A stretch of 49,432 nucleotides of DNA from an uncultured Rikenellaceae bacterium (lineage in GTDB: Bacteria > Bacteroidota > Bacteroidia > Bacteroidales > Rikenellaceae). Shown here piece by piece: positions 25,212 through 33,816 of the stretch. The notes below the pieces were generated by a model. The model had not been told where the DNA came from, searched no databases, and worked only from the letters and a program-made list of their open reading frames with translations. Numbering within the stretch: position 1 is the stretch's first letter; each line of letters opens with the position of its first letter. A program made the position numbers and the translations under genes. The stretch spans positions 1 through 49,432 of the forward strand of contig CAMLTW010000015.1 of NCBI GenBank assembly GCA_946486375.1, given 5' to 3'.

Positions 25212-25859
25212 ATGACCCGACTGATTATCTTCGACCTCGACGGCACCCTGCTGAACACCATCGACGACCTGGCGGCTTCGGTCAACCATGCCCTGCGGCT
25301 GAACGGTTACCCGGAACATCCCCTGTCCGCCTATCCGTTCTTCGTGGGCAACGGGGTGAACAAGCTGCTGGAACGCGCGCTTCCCGAAGAGGCCCGGAAC
25401 CCGGAGACGGTTCGGCGGCTCCGGGCGGATTTCACGGCCCATTATTCGGAGCACAACGCCGATTTCACCCGGCCGTATCCGGGCATTCCGGAGCTGATCG
25501 AAGCCCTGCGCGAACGCGGCGCGGAACTGGCCGTCGCCTCCAACAAGTACCAGGAAGCCACCGTCAAGCTCATCGACCGCTATTTCGGAGCGGGAACGTT
25601 CCGGACGGTGCTGGGGCAGCGGGAAGGCGTTCCGGTGAAGCCCGATCCCACCATCGTGCGGGACATTCTGCGGGAAACGGGACACCGGCCGGAAGAGACG
25701 CTTTACGTGGGGGATTCGGGGGTGGACATGCTGACGGCCGCGGCCGCCGGAGTGAGGTCGGTCGGGGTGACGTGGGGATTCCGCCCGCGGCAGGAGTTGG
25801 AAGCGAACGGCGCCGCACACCTCATCGACCGCCCCGAAGCGCTGCTCTCCCTGCTTTGA
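25212..25859 (+). CDS. HAD-family phosphatase, phosphoglycolate phosphatase-like
   Basis: A 215-residue haloacid dehalogenase hydrolase with motif I FDLDGTLLNT (nucleophile Asp 8), motif II AVASNK, motif III Lys (PVKPDP) and motif IV YVGDSGVDM. A helical cap between residues about 15 and 90 marks subfamily IA, which includes Gph and PpaX-like enzymes. It likely removes phosphate from phosphoglycolate, a product of DNA repair or oxygenase damage, but cap residues do not fix the substrate. It is monocistronic and followed by a repeat block. Confidence 0.88.
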   Translation: MTRLIIFDLDGTLLNTIDDLAASVNHALRLNGYPEHPLSAYPFFVGNGVNKLLERALPEEARNPETVRRLRADFTAHYSEHNADFTRPYPGIPELIEALRERGAELAVASNKYQEATVKLIDRYFGAGTFRTVLGQREGVPVKPDPTIVRDILRETGHRPEETLYVGDSGVDMLTAAAAGVRSVGVTWGFRPRQELEANGAAHLIDRPEALLSLL

Positions 25860-26600
25860 ACCGAGCATGACCTTCGGTCATGCGAGCTCATCAACCGCAG
25901 CCCGCAGTCAGCCGTAAGGCTGGTGCGGAGAAAGCGCAGGTTGATAACATCCGCAACCGGTTATGCACGGACTTTCCAAAACGAAAGCCCTGCGAGCTCA
26001 TCAACCGAACCGAAGGCTGCAACGCAGCCTGAGCCTCACTGACCGGAGTCCGTTGTCGGCCTGCAAGGCCGGAACGGAAATAACGCAGGGAAGTAACATT
26101 GCCCGTGGTCGTCCCGCAAGGGACGGCACGGATTAAGCGCAGGTTGATAACATCCGCAACCGGTTATGCACGGACTTTCCAAAACGAAAGCCCTGCGAGT
26201 TCATCGACCGGTCGCTCCGGCGACCCCGGAAGGTCGGTTGCGTCAGCGGGTACCGGATGGTGGACGGAAACGCCTCATCCACGAATAGAAGGCGATGCGG
26301 GAAAAGCGCAGGGAGGAAAACCGAAATCAGCCGTAAGGCCGGTGCGGAAAACCGCACCACTCCCGCGTCATTGCGAGGAGCGGAGCGACGCGGCAATCTC
26401 TGACAGTTTATTTCTGTCAATACACTAAACAGAGATCCTCACGTCGCGGCGTTGCCGCTGATGCTACCTCCCTCCGCCTTATCCGTGCCATTCCTGCGGA
26501 ATGACCCCGGGCTGCGGTCAGTGAGCTCGGAACGCCCGAAGGTCGTTCCTCGGTTCAGGATGACGCGAAGGCGGAAAGGGCAGGACGGTTGAAAGGATGC
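25860..26600. repeat. Repeat block left of the AT-rich island
   Basis: No gene seen. Mosaic segments recur within the block: TTGATAACATCCGCAACCGG occurs twice (about 25940 and 26142). A second-family hairpin GCATGACC-ttc-GGTCATGC is at 25866-25884. An ATTGC/GCAAT element (about 26368-26398) is joined through ATCTCTG...CAGAGAT to an opposed ATCCT element cut after its inner arm (26430-26462). A GGTCGC-tccg-GCGACC segment near 26213 matches those at 35141 and 49339. Confidence 0.8.
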
Positions 26601-26689
26601 AAGGCCGGAAACGAAAAGCGGTCCCCGGCCTCGGTTCCAAGGCTTCGTTTGCAAGGATGCCGCCGGCAGGCCGGGGAAAAACGAAGTCA

Positions 26690-27190
26690 ATCTCTCCCTA
26701 TCCATAGATCAATATGGATTTTCATCCAGTTGAATAGGATTATGCGCCTTTCAACACACTTTTTCAATGGAGGCGTGTTTTTTTGTGCATTCTACACACC
26801 GTTTGAACTGTCGGTTCAGGGTAAATATAGCAATCTCCCCGTTCATTCAAACAGGGAAATTAATATTTTTTAAGATTTGTTTACTTTTCCATCCATCTAT
26901 AACCTTTCTTGCTGTTTATCAGCAACTAAGGCATACGGAGACTGTTGATTTTAATATACTTTATTAATAGTTATAATGGTAGTATACGTAGTGTGAATAG
27001 AAGGTTTTCTAAGCAAGTGAAAGATAGTTTTTTAACTATTAGCGATGTTAAGAAGATACAAAGCCACTCATATTACCACAAAAAAAGATATAAAGGAATA
27101 GAAAAAGAGGTTATAAAAACGATTATTCAGTCGTAATAGAAGAAGAGGGGAATGATTTAAAAACAAGATAGCTGTTTCAAAATTATTCTT
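26690..27190. other. AT-rich stretch at the left of the Mrr island
   Basis: Composition changes sharply from the GC-rich repeats to AT-rich sequence at about 26690. No confident gene. A frame at 26945-27136 starts with TTG and encodes 63 residues with a basic, helical end; it has no promoter or family and may be a gene remnant. The short dyad ATCCAT...ATGGAT at about 26700-26715 has no known role. No integrase, tRNA or clear attachment repeat was seen. Confidence 0.5.
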
Positions 27191-27198
27191 TAAATTTG
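27191..27198 (+). promoter_or_regulatory. -7 box of the Mrr-type gene
   Basis: TAAATTTG (27191-27198) lies 36 bp before ATG 27235. No clear -33 TTTG; the position holds TGTTTC. Confidence 0.45.
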
Positions 27199-27234
27199 TA
27201 CTTAACCCTAAACACAAGCGGAAATAATCGCATT

Positions 27235-28983
27235 ATGGATAATAACGTAGTTTTATCTTATTACGAAGAATACACGAGAGACTACCGCATAAGGTATGTT
27301 GCAGATGTTATGCATATTAAGTACGCAGAGCATAAAATTATAAAAGACTACGATCAATCTATTGTGAGGCAAAAGGTAGATAAACTTATTGAAAAGTGGA
27401 AAGAAATGGACAATAAGGAAAAGAATGCTAAATTTGCCCATAATAAAACCCTGGAAATCAAAAAGCTAAATCATGAGATAGAAAATATACTTTTAGACGG
27501 ATTGGTTCAGAATGTTGATGTGTTTGCGCGTTACCAAAAAAATGCTGAAGCTGACCTATCAGAATTAGACGTTTCCATTAAAAACACAAAATACGCTATT
27601 GGTAAATTACGGGAACCATTTGTGCCAAGAGATTGTGTTAATCACGAATTTCCTGTCAAACCCTTACAATCTGATTTCGTAGCTAAATATAGATTGATAT
27701 ACAAAGTTTTACCTTTCTTAAAGTCAATAGCCGATTCTGCAAAGAGGAAAGAATTTGAACGAGCATATCAGATTTACGAGTGCCACTGCAGTGACATATA
27801 TAAACTTAACCTCGCAGAAAAAAAACGTTATGAAAAAGAGATCGCGAAATATTTGGATGACTCGTTAAAATATGAACAAGAAAAAGATCAACTGACAACA
27901 AAACTACAAAAAGACGAGAGGGAATATTCAAGACGAAAGCAAGAAATACAACATGGAATAAAGGCGTTTAAGGCAGATGTAATCAATGGTAAAAAAGATG
28001 CAATTGAAAAATACTGTTCTTTACTGTTGGAATACTCTACATATCCTATTGAGTACGACAAAAATTGCATTCTGACATATAACCAGGATTTGTTGATAGT
28101 TGACTATTCTCTCCCTTCTGTCGATACATTTCCCTCGTTGGTTGAAATGAAATTTACCAAAGGACAATGTATCTCTGTTCAAATGACAGAAAAAGTTTTT
28201 TCCAAACACTATGATGATGCACTTTATCGGATCGTGTTGCGGTCCATATATGAGATTTTTGCCGATAAGTATTTAAGTCCTGTACATTCCGTTGCCTTTA
28301 ACGGGTGGGTTACTGCGCTCAACAAAGCAAATGGGAAAATGGAAACGAGTTGCATATTATCTATAAAAACTAATAGAGAGCAAATCGTAGACATTGATTT
28401 TATGAATGTTAATCCGAAAGCCTGTTTCAAATCCTTAAAGGGTATTGCAAGCAGTCAACTTTTTACTATTACAGCAATACAACCTATTGTAACGTTCAAC
28501 AAATCGGACAAAAGATTTATTGAGCATTATGACATAAGTGCTAAAATGGATAACTCCACCAATCTCGCTTCTATGCATTGGGAGGACTTTGAACACCTGA
28601 TAAGAGAACTGTTTGAGAAAGAGTTCAGCAAGAATGGAGGAGAGGTGAAAGTTACCCAAGCCAGTCGAGATGGAGGTGTGGATGCCGTAGCTTTTGATCC
28701 TGACCCTATTCGAGGTGGAAAAATTGTAATTCAGGCAAAACGATACACCAATACGGTTGGTGTTTCTGCGGTTAGGGATTTATACGGAACGGTTTTGAAT
28801 GAAGGTGCGACAAAGGGCATTCTCGTTACGACGTCAGACTATGGGGGTGATTCCTACGAATTTGCAAAGGATAAGCCGATAACACTGATGAATGGCGCAA
28901 ATCTTTTATATCTATTAGAAAAACATGGCCAACATGCAAGAATCGATATTAACGAAGCAAGAAAACTAATGTCCAATGAATAA
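27235..28983 (+). CDS. Mrr-type restriction endonuclease with a long N-terminal region
   Basis: The C-terminal 136 residues form an Mrr_cat PD-(D/E)xK nuclease: helix E453, RDGGVD (D479, D483) and the QxK motif IVIQAKR (Q500, K502), followed by YGTVLNEGATKGILVTT. The roughly 440 residues before it include charged coiled coil (about 50-90 and 195-260) and a mixed domain with VDYSLP and FNGWV. Total 582 residues. Mrr-type enzymes usually cut modified DNA, so no methylase partner is needed, and none is present. The strong AT bias and lack of core neighbours indicate horizontal gain. Start ATG 27235 was chosen after the -7 box; a TTG at 27196 lies inside it. The next gene overlaps by eight bases. 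Confidence 0.85.
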   Translation: MDNNVVLSYYEEYTRDYRIRYVADVMHIKYAEHKIIKDYDQSIVRQKVDKLIEKWKEMDNKEKNAKFAHNKTLEIKKLNHEIENILLDGLVQNVDVFARYQKNAEADLSELDVSIKNTKYAIGKLREPFVPRDCVNHEFPVKPLQSDFVAKYRLIYKVLPFLKSIADSAKRKEFERAYQIYECHCSDIYKLNLAEKKRYEKEIAKYLDDSLKYEQEKDQLTTKLQKDEREYSRRKQEIQHGIKAFKADVINGKKDAIEKYCSLLLEYSTYPIEYDKNCILTYNQDLLIVDYSLPSVDTFPSLVEMKFTKGQCISVQMTEKVFSKHYDDALYRIVLRSIYEIFADKYLSPVHSVAFNGWVTALNKANGKMETSCILSIKTNREQIVDIDFMNVNPKACFKSLKGIASSQLFTITAIQPIVTFNKSDKRFIEHYDISAKMDNSTNLASMHWEDFEHLIRELFEKEFSKNGGEVKVTQASRDGGVDAVAFDPDPIRGGKIVIQAKRYTNTVGVSAVRDLYGTVLNEGATKGILVTTSDYGGDSYEFAKDKPITLMNGANLLYLLEKHGQHARIDINEARKLMSNE

Positions 28984-29257
28984 GACAGATTTCGACAAAC
29001 TGGCTGCAATCCATAGGAGTGCAGAAATCCATAAATTAGAGATTAAAAATATGATAGATATTCTCGAAAAGAAGATGTCCATTGTCGAAAATAGATTAAC
29101 CGAATATGAATGCAGGTTAGAATTGACTGAACGGCAAGGTGATGTAATGTATAAGTTGCAGGATCAGCGTGATGAGATGCAGGATTCTATCGACGATCTC
29201 GAAGAAGTGTTGAATGCATTGGAAGATTTATCTGCTGTAACTATGAGTTTCGCGTGA
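28976..29257 (+). CDS. Small coiled-coil protein coupled to the Mrr-type nuclease
   Basis: A 93-residue, highly charged helical protein (heptad-like Leu/Ile/Met pattern through residues 15-85) overlapping the nuclease 3' end by eight bases in a different frame, which implies coupled translation. No family recognised. Its placement suggests an accessory, for example an oligomerisation, sensing or inhibitor subunit. It could also be a structural partner of the nuclease's N-terminal coiled coil. Confidence 0.7.
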   Translation: MNKTDFDKLAAIHRSAEIHKLEIKNMIDILEKKMSIVENRLTEYECRLELTERQGDVMYKLQDQRDEMQDSIDDLEEVLNALEDLSAVTMSFA

Positions 29258-29287
29258 TAACTATCACATCTCTCTGCCTGTTGTTCA

Positions 29288-29319
29288 CAAAGGTAATATT
29301 GGAAAAGTAAATCCGCAAG
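29288..29319 (-). promoter_or_regulatory. Possible orphan leftward promoter
   Basis: On the minus strand CTTG (29319-29316), 20 bases, then TACCTTTG (29295-29288). It points left into the end of the Mrr island, antisense to the small gene. Nothing on that strand there looks coding. Confidence 0.3.
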
Positions 29320-29334
29320 GTCATGTTGATACTG

Positions 29335-29456
29335 ACAAAACCCTGTCGGGTTTTCCTCTGAATGATGCAAAGGTGTCAGGGAACCGGATGATTGTGTGAC
29401 ATTTGAAGGTTAGGTTTAGATTGCCATGTCGCTACGCTCCTCGCAATGACGTAAGG
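29335..29456. repeat. Repeat elements at the right edge of the island
   Basis: A hairpin AAAACCC-tgtc-GGGTTTT followed by TCCTCTGAATGATGC (about 29336-29370) is a worn copy of the ATTC/GGAAT-type element. An opposed GCAAT/ATTGC element lies at about 29418-29451. Confidence 0.65.
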
Positions 29457-29467
29457 GTGAAGGAAAA

Positions 29468-29824
29468 CAGGTCGGCCCGTTCGTTCATCCGGGCGATCGG
29501 TTCCTGTTTCAGCCCGTTGCAGGCCCCGGAAGTCCGTCGGATCGGTTTGGGATGTCATGAACCCGTACACCTTTGCCGAACCTATCCCAACGCTTCCGGT
29601 TCTTCGTGCAGGTCGGCCCGTTCGTTCATCCGGGCGGCCGGTTTCTGCTTCAGCCCGTTGCAGGCCCCGGAAGTCCGTCGGATCGGTTTGGAAGGTCATG
29701 AACCCGTACACCTTTGCCGAACCTATCCCAACGCTTCCAGTTCTTCGTGCAGGTCGGCCCATTCGTTCATCCGGGCGGCCAGCTCCTGTTTCAGCCCATT
29801 GTAGGCCCCGAACACCGCCGGATC
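29468..29824. repeat. 141-bp tandem repeat made from the ABC-F gene 3' end
   Basis: The unit starts at 29468, 29609 and 29750 (exact 141-bp steps). The third copy is the genuine 3' end of the ABC-F gene; the first two are copies of about its last 100 bp, including the stop codon, plus its trailer. Copies 1 and 2 agree at about 94% by eye. Both carry an inserted base (TTCCGGGGCC against TTCGGGGCC in the gene), which shifts the copied frame, so they do not encode a longer protein. Confidence 0.85.
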
Positions 29825-31669
29825 GCTCAGGTCGATGCCGTGGCTGCCGGGATCGGCCAGTTTCCGGTCCCACTCCGCCAGTTCCCCTTCGATCCGCTCG
29901 ATTTCCGACTCGGCTTTCCCGATGCGGCTCCGAACGGCCTTTACCTGCCGGTCGTATTTCTGTTTCTCGCGGTACTGCGCCTTGCCCGATACGCCCGGCT
30001 CCGAAGCGGCCTCCGCCTTCGGCGCGGGAGCGGCTTTCCGTTCCAGTTCCTTCAGCGAATCGAGCTTTTTCTTTTGCAGGAAATCGTAGATGCCGCCGAT
30101 GTACTCCTTCATCCGCCCGTCGCGGAATTCGTACACCTTGTCCACGAGGCCGTCCAGAAATTCCCGGTCGTGGGACACCACGATCACCGTGCCGTCGTAC
30201 TCCTTCACGGCCCGTTTGAGGATGTCCTTGCTCCGCATGTCCATGTGGTTGGTGGGTTCGTCGAGCACCAGCAGGTTATAGGGTTCCAGCATCAGGCGGG
30301 CCATCGCCAGCCGGGAACGCTCGCCCCCCGAAAGCACGCGCACCTTCTTGTCGATGTCCTCCCCCCGGAACAGGAAGGCCCCCAGGATGTCTCTTAGCCG
30401 CGTCCGTACGTCGCCCACCGCCACCCGGTCGAGGGTATCGTAGACCGTGAAATCCCCGTTCATCAGGTCGTCCTGGTTCTGGGCGAAATAGCCCACGCGC
30501 ACGTTGTAGCCCGTGCGCACCGTCCCTTCCGTCGCCTCCAGTTCCCCGACCACCATCCGGGCGAAGGTCGTCTTGCCTTCCCCGTTGCGGCCCACCAGCG
30601 CGATTTTCTCTCCGCGCTCCACCACAAGGTTCGCTCCGGAAAAAATCCGCTTTTCCCCGAAGCTTTTCCCCGCTTCCACCGCTTCGACCACCACCTGCCC
30701 GGAGCGCGGAGCGGGCGGAAAACGCATGTGCAGGGTCGCCGTATCCTCCTCATCCACCTCGATCCGCTCGATCTTTTCGAGCTGCTTGATGCGCGACTGC
30801 ACCTGATTGGATTTGGTGGGCTTGTAGCGGAACCGCTCGATGAATTCCTCGGTCTGTTCGATCATCCGCTGCTGATTGGCATAGGCGGCCAACTGCTGTT
30901 GCCGACGCTCCTGCCGCAGCACCGTGTATTTGGAATAGGGCACCTTGTAGTCCGTGATCTTCCCCAGCGAAATCTCGACCGTCCGGTTGGTCACTCCGTC
31001 CAGGAAGGCCCGGTCGTGGGAAATCAGCACCACGGCCCCGTTGTAGTCCCGGAGGTACTCTTCCAGCCACTGGATGCTCTCGATGTCGAGGTGGTTGGTC
31101 GGCTCGTCGAGCAGGAACACCGACGGACGCCGCAGCAGGAGCTTCGCCAGCTCGATGCGCATCCGCCAGCCGCCGCTGAATTCCGACGTCTGCCGGCCGA
31201 AATCCTTCCGCTCGAAGCCGAGGCCGAGCAGGGTCTTTTCGATCTCCGCCTCCCGGTTGTCGCCGCCGAGGATGCGGTAGCGGTCATTGGCTTCGTTCAG
31301 CCGGTGGATCAGCGTCGCATAGGCGTCGCTCTCGTAGTCCGTCCGTTCGGAAAGCTGCCCGGTCAGGGAGGCGATCTCCGCTTCCAGCGCGTTCACCTCG
31401 GCGAAGGCGGTCGCCGCCTCCTCGGCCACCGTCCGGCCGTCCGCCACCTTCATCTGCTGGGCCAGGTAGCCCAGCGTGCACCCTTCCGGGATCGACACGG
31501 TGCCGGAAGACGGGGGCTGTTCCCCCGTCAGCACCTTGAGCAGGGTCGATTTGCCCGCTCCGTTTTTCCCCACCAGTCCGATCCGGTCTTTGGGGTTGAT
31601 CATAAAGGTGATGTCCCGGAAAAGGTCCCACCCCCCGAAACTCACCGTCAGGTTATTGACTGAAATCAT
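29723..31669 (-). CDS. ABC-F ATPase (YheS/YbiT-like)
   Basis: Soluble translation-type ABC-F protein of 648 residues. Cassette one has GKNGAGKST (35-43), FSGGWRMR and FLLDEPTNHLD; cassette two has GRNGEGKTT, LSGGERSR and LVLDEPTNHMD. The inter-domain linker (about 240-310) is basic and helical, as in the P-site tRNA interaction motif. A C-terminal charged coiled coil (about 560-648) follows. It differs clearly from the Uup-type gene at 3591. Which subgroup it belongs to (YheS, YbiT or a resistance factor) is unclear. ATG 31669 lies 11 bp after rpe, so the two form an operon. Its 3' end has been duplicated twice downstream. Confidence 0.9.
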   Translation of the reverse strand: MISVNNLTVSFGGWDLFRDITFMINPKDRIGLVGKNGAGKSTLLKVLTGEQPPSSGTVSIPEGCTLGYLAQQMKVADGRTVAEEAATAFAEVNALEAEIASLTGQLSERTDYESDAYATLIHRLNEANDRYRILGGDNREAEIEKTLLGLGFERKDFGRQTSEFSGGWRMRIELAKLLLRRPSVFLLDEPTNHLDIESIQWLEEYLRDYNGAVVLISHDRAFLDGVTNRTVEISLGKITDYKVPYSKYTVLRQERRQQQLAAYANQQRMIEQTEEFIERFRYKPTKSNQVQSRIKQLEKIERIEVDEEDTATLHMRFPPAPRSGQVVVEAVEAGKSFGEKRIFSGANLVVERGEKIALVGRNGEGKTTFARMVVGELEATEGTVRTGYNVRVGYFAQNQDDLMNGDFTVYDTLDRVAVGDVRTRLRDILGAFLFRGEDIDKKVRVLSGGERSRLAMARLMLEPYNLLVLDEPTNHMDMRSKDILKRAVKEYDGTVIVVSHDREFLDGLVDKVYEFRDGRMKEYIGGIYDFLQKKKLDSLKELERKAAPAPKAEAASEPGVSGKAQYREKQKYDRQVKAVRSRIGKAESEIERIEGELAEWDRKLADPGSHGIDLSDPAVFGAYNGLKQELAARMNEWADLHEELEALG

Positions 31670-31680
31670 GGTTGTCCTTG

Positions 31681-32334
31681 TTATTCGGCGTGCAGCAGGG
31701 CGGCGATGGTCGCCGCGGGATCGGGCGACGCGAACACCGCATGGCCCGCCACCAGCACGTTGCTGCCCGCCCGGTAGAGTTCTCCGGCGTTTTCCGTCGA
31801 GACGCCCCCGTCCACCTGGATGAGGGTGTCCAGCCCGCGCCCGTTGATCATCCGCCGGAGCCGCCGCACCTTGTCCAGACAGCGCGGGATGAACCGCTGT
31901 CCCCCGAAACCGGGATCGACCGTCATCACCAGCACCATGTCGGCGTCGTCCAGCACCTCCTCCACCATGCACAGGGGCGTATGGGGGTTGAGCGCCACTC
32001 CGGCCTTCATCCCCAGCGACCGGATTTCCTGCAGCGTCCGGTGCAGGTGGGTGCAGGCTTCGGCGTGCACCGTGAGGATGTCGGCCCCCGCGTCCCGGAA
32101 CCGGGCGAGGAACTTTTCCGGGTGCACGATCATCAGGTGAACGTCCAGCGCCTTGTCGGTCAGGGGCCGGACGTACTCGATCACGGGAAATCCGAAAGAG
32201 ATGTTCGGCACGTAGACCCCGTCCATCACGTCCACGTGGATCCATTCGGCCTCGCTGCGGTTCAGCAGGGCGATTTCATCCGCGAAATGGCCGAAGTCGG
32301 CCGAAAGCAGCGAAGGGGAAACGATCCGAATCAT
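31681..32334 (-). CDS. rpe: Ribulose-phosphate 3-epimerase
   Basis: Interconverts ribulose-5-phosphate and xylulose-5-phosphate in the pentose phosphate pathway. The 217-residue TIM barrel shows SPSLLSADFG, the metal-site VDVMDGVYVPN, DVHLMI, MTVDPGFGGQRFI and the phosphate-binding QVDGGVS motif. Full length for the family. First gene of a leftward pair with the ABC-F gene; no -7 consensus was seen in the 148-bp gap to divergent rmuC. Confidence 0.96.
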   Translation of the reverse strand: MIRIVSPSLLSADFGHFADEIALLNRSEAEWIHVDVMDGVYVPNISFGFPVIEYVRPLTDKALDVHLMIVHPEKFLARFRDAGADILTVHAEACTHLHRTLQEIRSLGMKAGVALNPHTPLCMVEEVLDDADMVLVMTVDPGFGGQRFIPRCLDKVRRLRRMINGRGLDTLIQVDGGVSTENAGELYRAGSNVLVAGHAVFASPDPAATIAALLHAE

Positions 32335-32447
32335 AATCTTGTCCGTCGGTTTGTACTTGTGCGAAATGTGCCGTAATTTTACCTCCCGGCCGGGAAGCGT
32401 CTCCGGCAGAATCCCTGCAAAAATAAGGGAATATTCGGTTGATTCGT

Positions 32448-32455
32448 TAATTTTG
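32448..32455 (+). promoter_or_regulatory. -7 box of rmuC
   Basis: TAATTTTG lies 27 bp before ATG 32483. A convincing -33 TTTG is absent (TTCGG at about 32435). Confidence 0.5.
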
Positions 32456-32482
32456 TCCTAAAATCTCTAAAACGGCGAAGAA

Positions 32483-33808
32483 ATGGAAGCGGCGATCTGG
32501 CTGATAGCGGGCCTTCTGGCGGGGATGGGGAGCATGTGGCTCGTTTCGCGGCCCGTCGTGCGCCTCACGCGCAAATACCGCGACGACTGCGAATCGCTCG
32601 AAGCCGAGCTGGAAAAGCGGCGCGAGGAAGGCGAAGGGCACCGGAACCGGATCGCCGAGCTTACGGCGGACAACCGGGTACTGTCCGAAAAGCTCCGGAC
32701 GCGGGAGGAGGAGACGGAAAACGTCCGGAGGCAGTTCCGGCTCGAGTTCGAGAACCTGGCCAACCGGATTCTGGAGGAAAAGAGCCGCCGCTTCACCGAA
32801 ATCAACAAGGAGAACATCGCGGGCATCCTGAAGCCGCTGGGCGAAAACCTGGAAAGTTTCCGGAAAAAGGTGGACGAAACCTACGACCGCGAATCCAAGG
32901 AACGGTTTTCGCTGGGGAAGGAGGTCGAGCGGCTGGTGCAGCTCAACCAGCGCCTGAGCCAGGAGGCCAGCAACCTGACCAACGCCCTGAAAGGGAATTC
33001 CAAGGTGCAGGGAGACTGGGGAGAAATGATCCTCGAAAACATCCTCGAGCGGTCGGGGCTGTCCAAGGGGCGGGAATACTTCGTGCAGGAAACGCTGAGG
33101 GACGGAAACGTGGCCCTGCGAAGCGAGGAGGGGCGGCGGATGATCCCGGACGTCATCATCCGATACCCGGACAACCGGCAGGTGATCGTGGACTCGAAGG
33201 TGTCGCTGACGGCCTACGTGAGGTATTCCGCCGAGGACGACCCGCAGCTTTGCAGCCGCTATGCGGCGGAACACCTCGAATCGGTCAAGAAGCACATCGA
33301 GGAACTGCGCGGCAAGAACTACCAGCAGTACGTGGCTTCGCTCGATTTCGTGATGATGTTCGTCCCCAACGAGCCGGCCTACCTGCTGGCGTTGCAGACG
33401 GAACCCGACCTGTGGGCCTATGCCTACGACCGGGGGGTGCTGCTCATCAGCCCGACCAACCTGATCGCCTCCCTGCGGCTGATCGCCGACCTCTGGAAGC
33501 GGGAATACCAGAACCGCAACGCGCTGGACATCGCCCGCCGGGGAGCGCAGCTCTACGACAAGTTCGCGGGCTTCGTGGAGAACATGAACCGCATCGGGGA
33601 GAACCTCCGCCGGACGAACGAAGCGTACGGCGAAGCGATGGGGCAGCTCCGGGACGGCAAGGGGAACCTGATCGGACAGGTGGACAAGCTCCGCGCGCTG
33701 GGGGTGAAGGCGAAGAAAACCCTTTCGGTGCAGCCGGACGCCCCGGCGGAGGCGGACGAAGGCGACGGAGAGCCGGAAACCGAAGAACGACAAGCGATAA
33801 ACCATTAA
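32483..33808 (+). CDS. rmuC: DNA recombination protein RmuC
   Basis: RmuC limits inversion and rearrangement at short inverted repeats and is a predicted membrane-tethered nuclease. The 441-residue protein has an N-terminal transmembrane helix (about 4-21), a charged coiled coil (about 30-100) and the RmuC domain with VQGDWGEMILENILE, the nuclease-like IVDSKVSL and FVPNEPAYLLAL. The C-terminus is acidic. The gene is eight bases before the DUF1460 gene and likely shares its transcript. A role against hairpin-driven rearrangement is interesting given the many inverted repeats nearby, but that is speculation. Confidence 0.94.
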   Translation: MEAAIWLIAGLLAGMGSMWLVSRPVVRLTRKYRDDCESLEAELEKRREEGEGHRNRIAELTADNRVLSEKLRTREEETENVRRQFRLEFENLANRILEEKSRRFTEINKENIAGILKPLGENLESFRKKVDETYDRESKERFSLGKEVERLVQLNQRLSQEASNLTNALKGNSKVQGDWGEMILENILERSGLSKGREYFVQETLRDGNVALRSEEGRRMIPDVIIRYPDNRQVIVDSKVSLTAYVRYSAEDDPQLCSRYAAEHLESVKKHIEELRGKNYQQYVASLDFVMMFVPNEPAYLLALQTEPDLWAYAYDRGVLLISPTNLIASLRLIADLWKREYQNRNALDIARRGAQLYDKFAGFVENMNRIGENLRRTNEAYGEAMGQLRDGKGNLIGQVDKLRALGVKAKKTLSVQPDAPAEADEGDGEPETEERQAINH

Positions 33809-33816
33809 AAAGCGAT

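Noticed and set aside
26945-27136. 63-residue frame in the AT-rich stretch
   Set aside because: TTG start, no promoter, no recognisable family; may be a remnant but is not supportable as a gene.
26690-29330. Integrated plasmid or phage
   Set aside because: No integrase, replication or structural gene, no tRNA target and no clear direct repeats at the edges.
29376-29873. 165-residue frame with a repeated 47-residue motif
   Set aside because: It arises from the 141-bp tandem duplication of the ABC-F 3' end read in another frame; no start signal.
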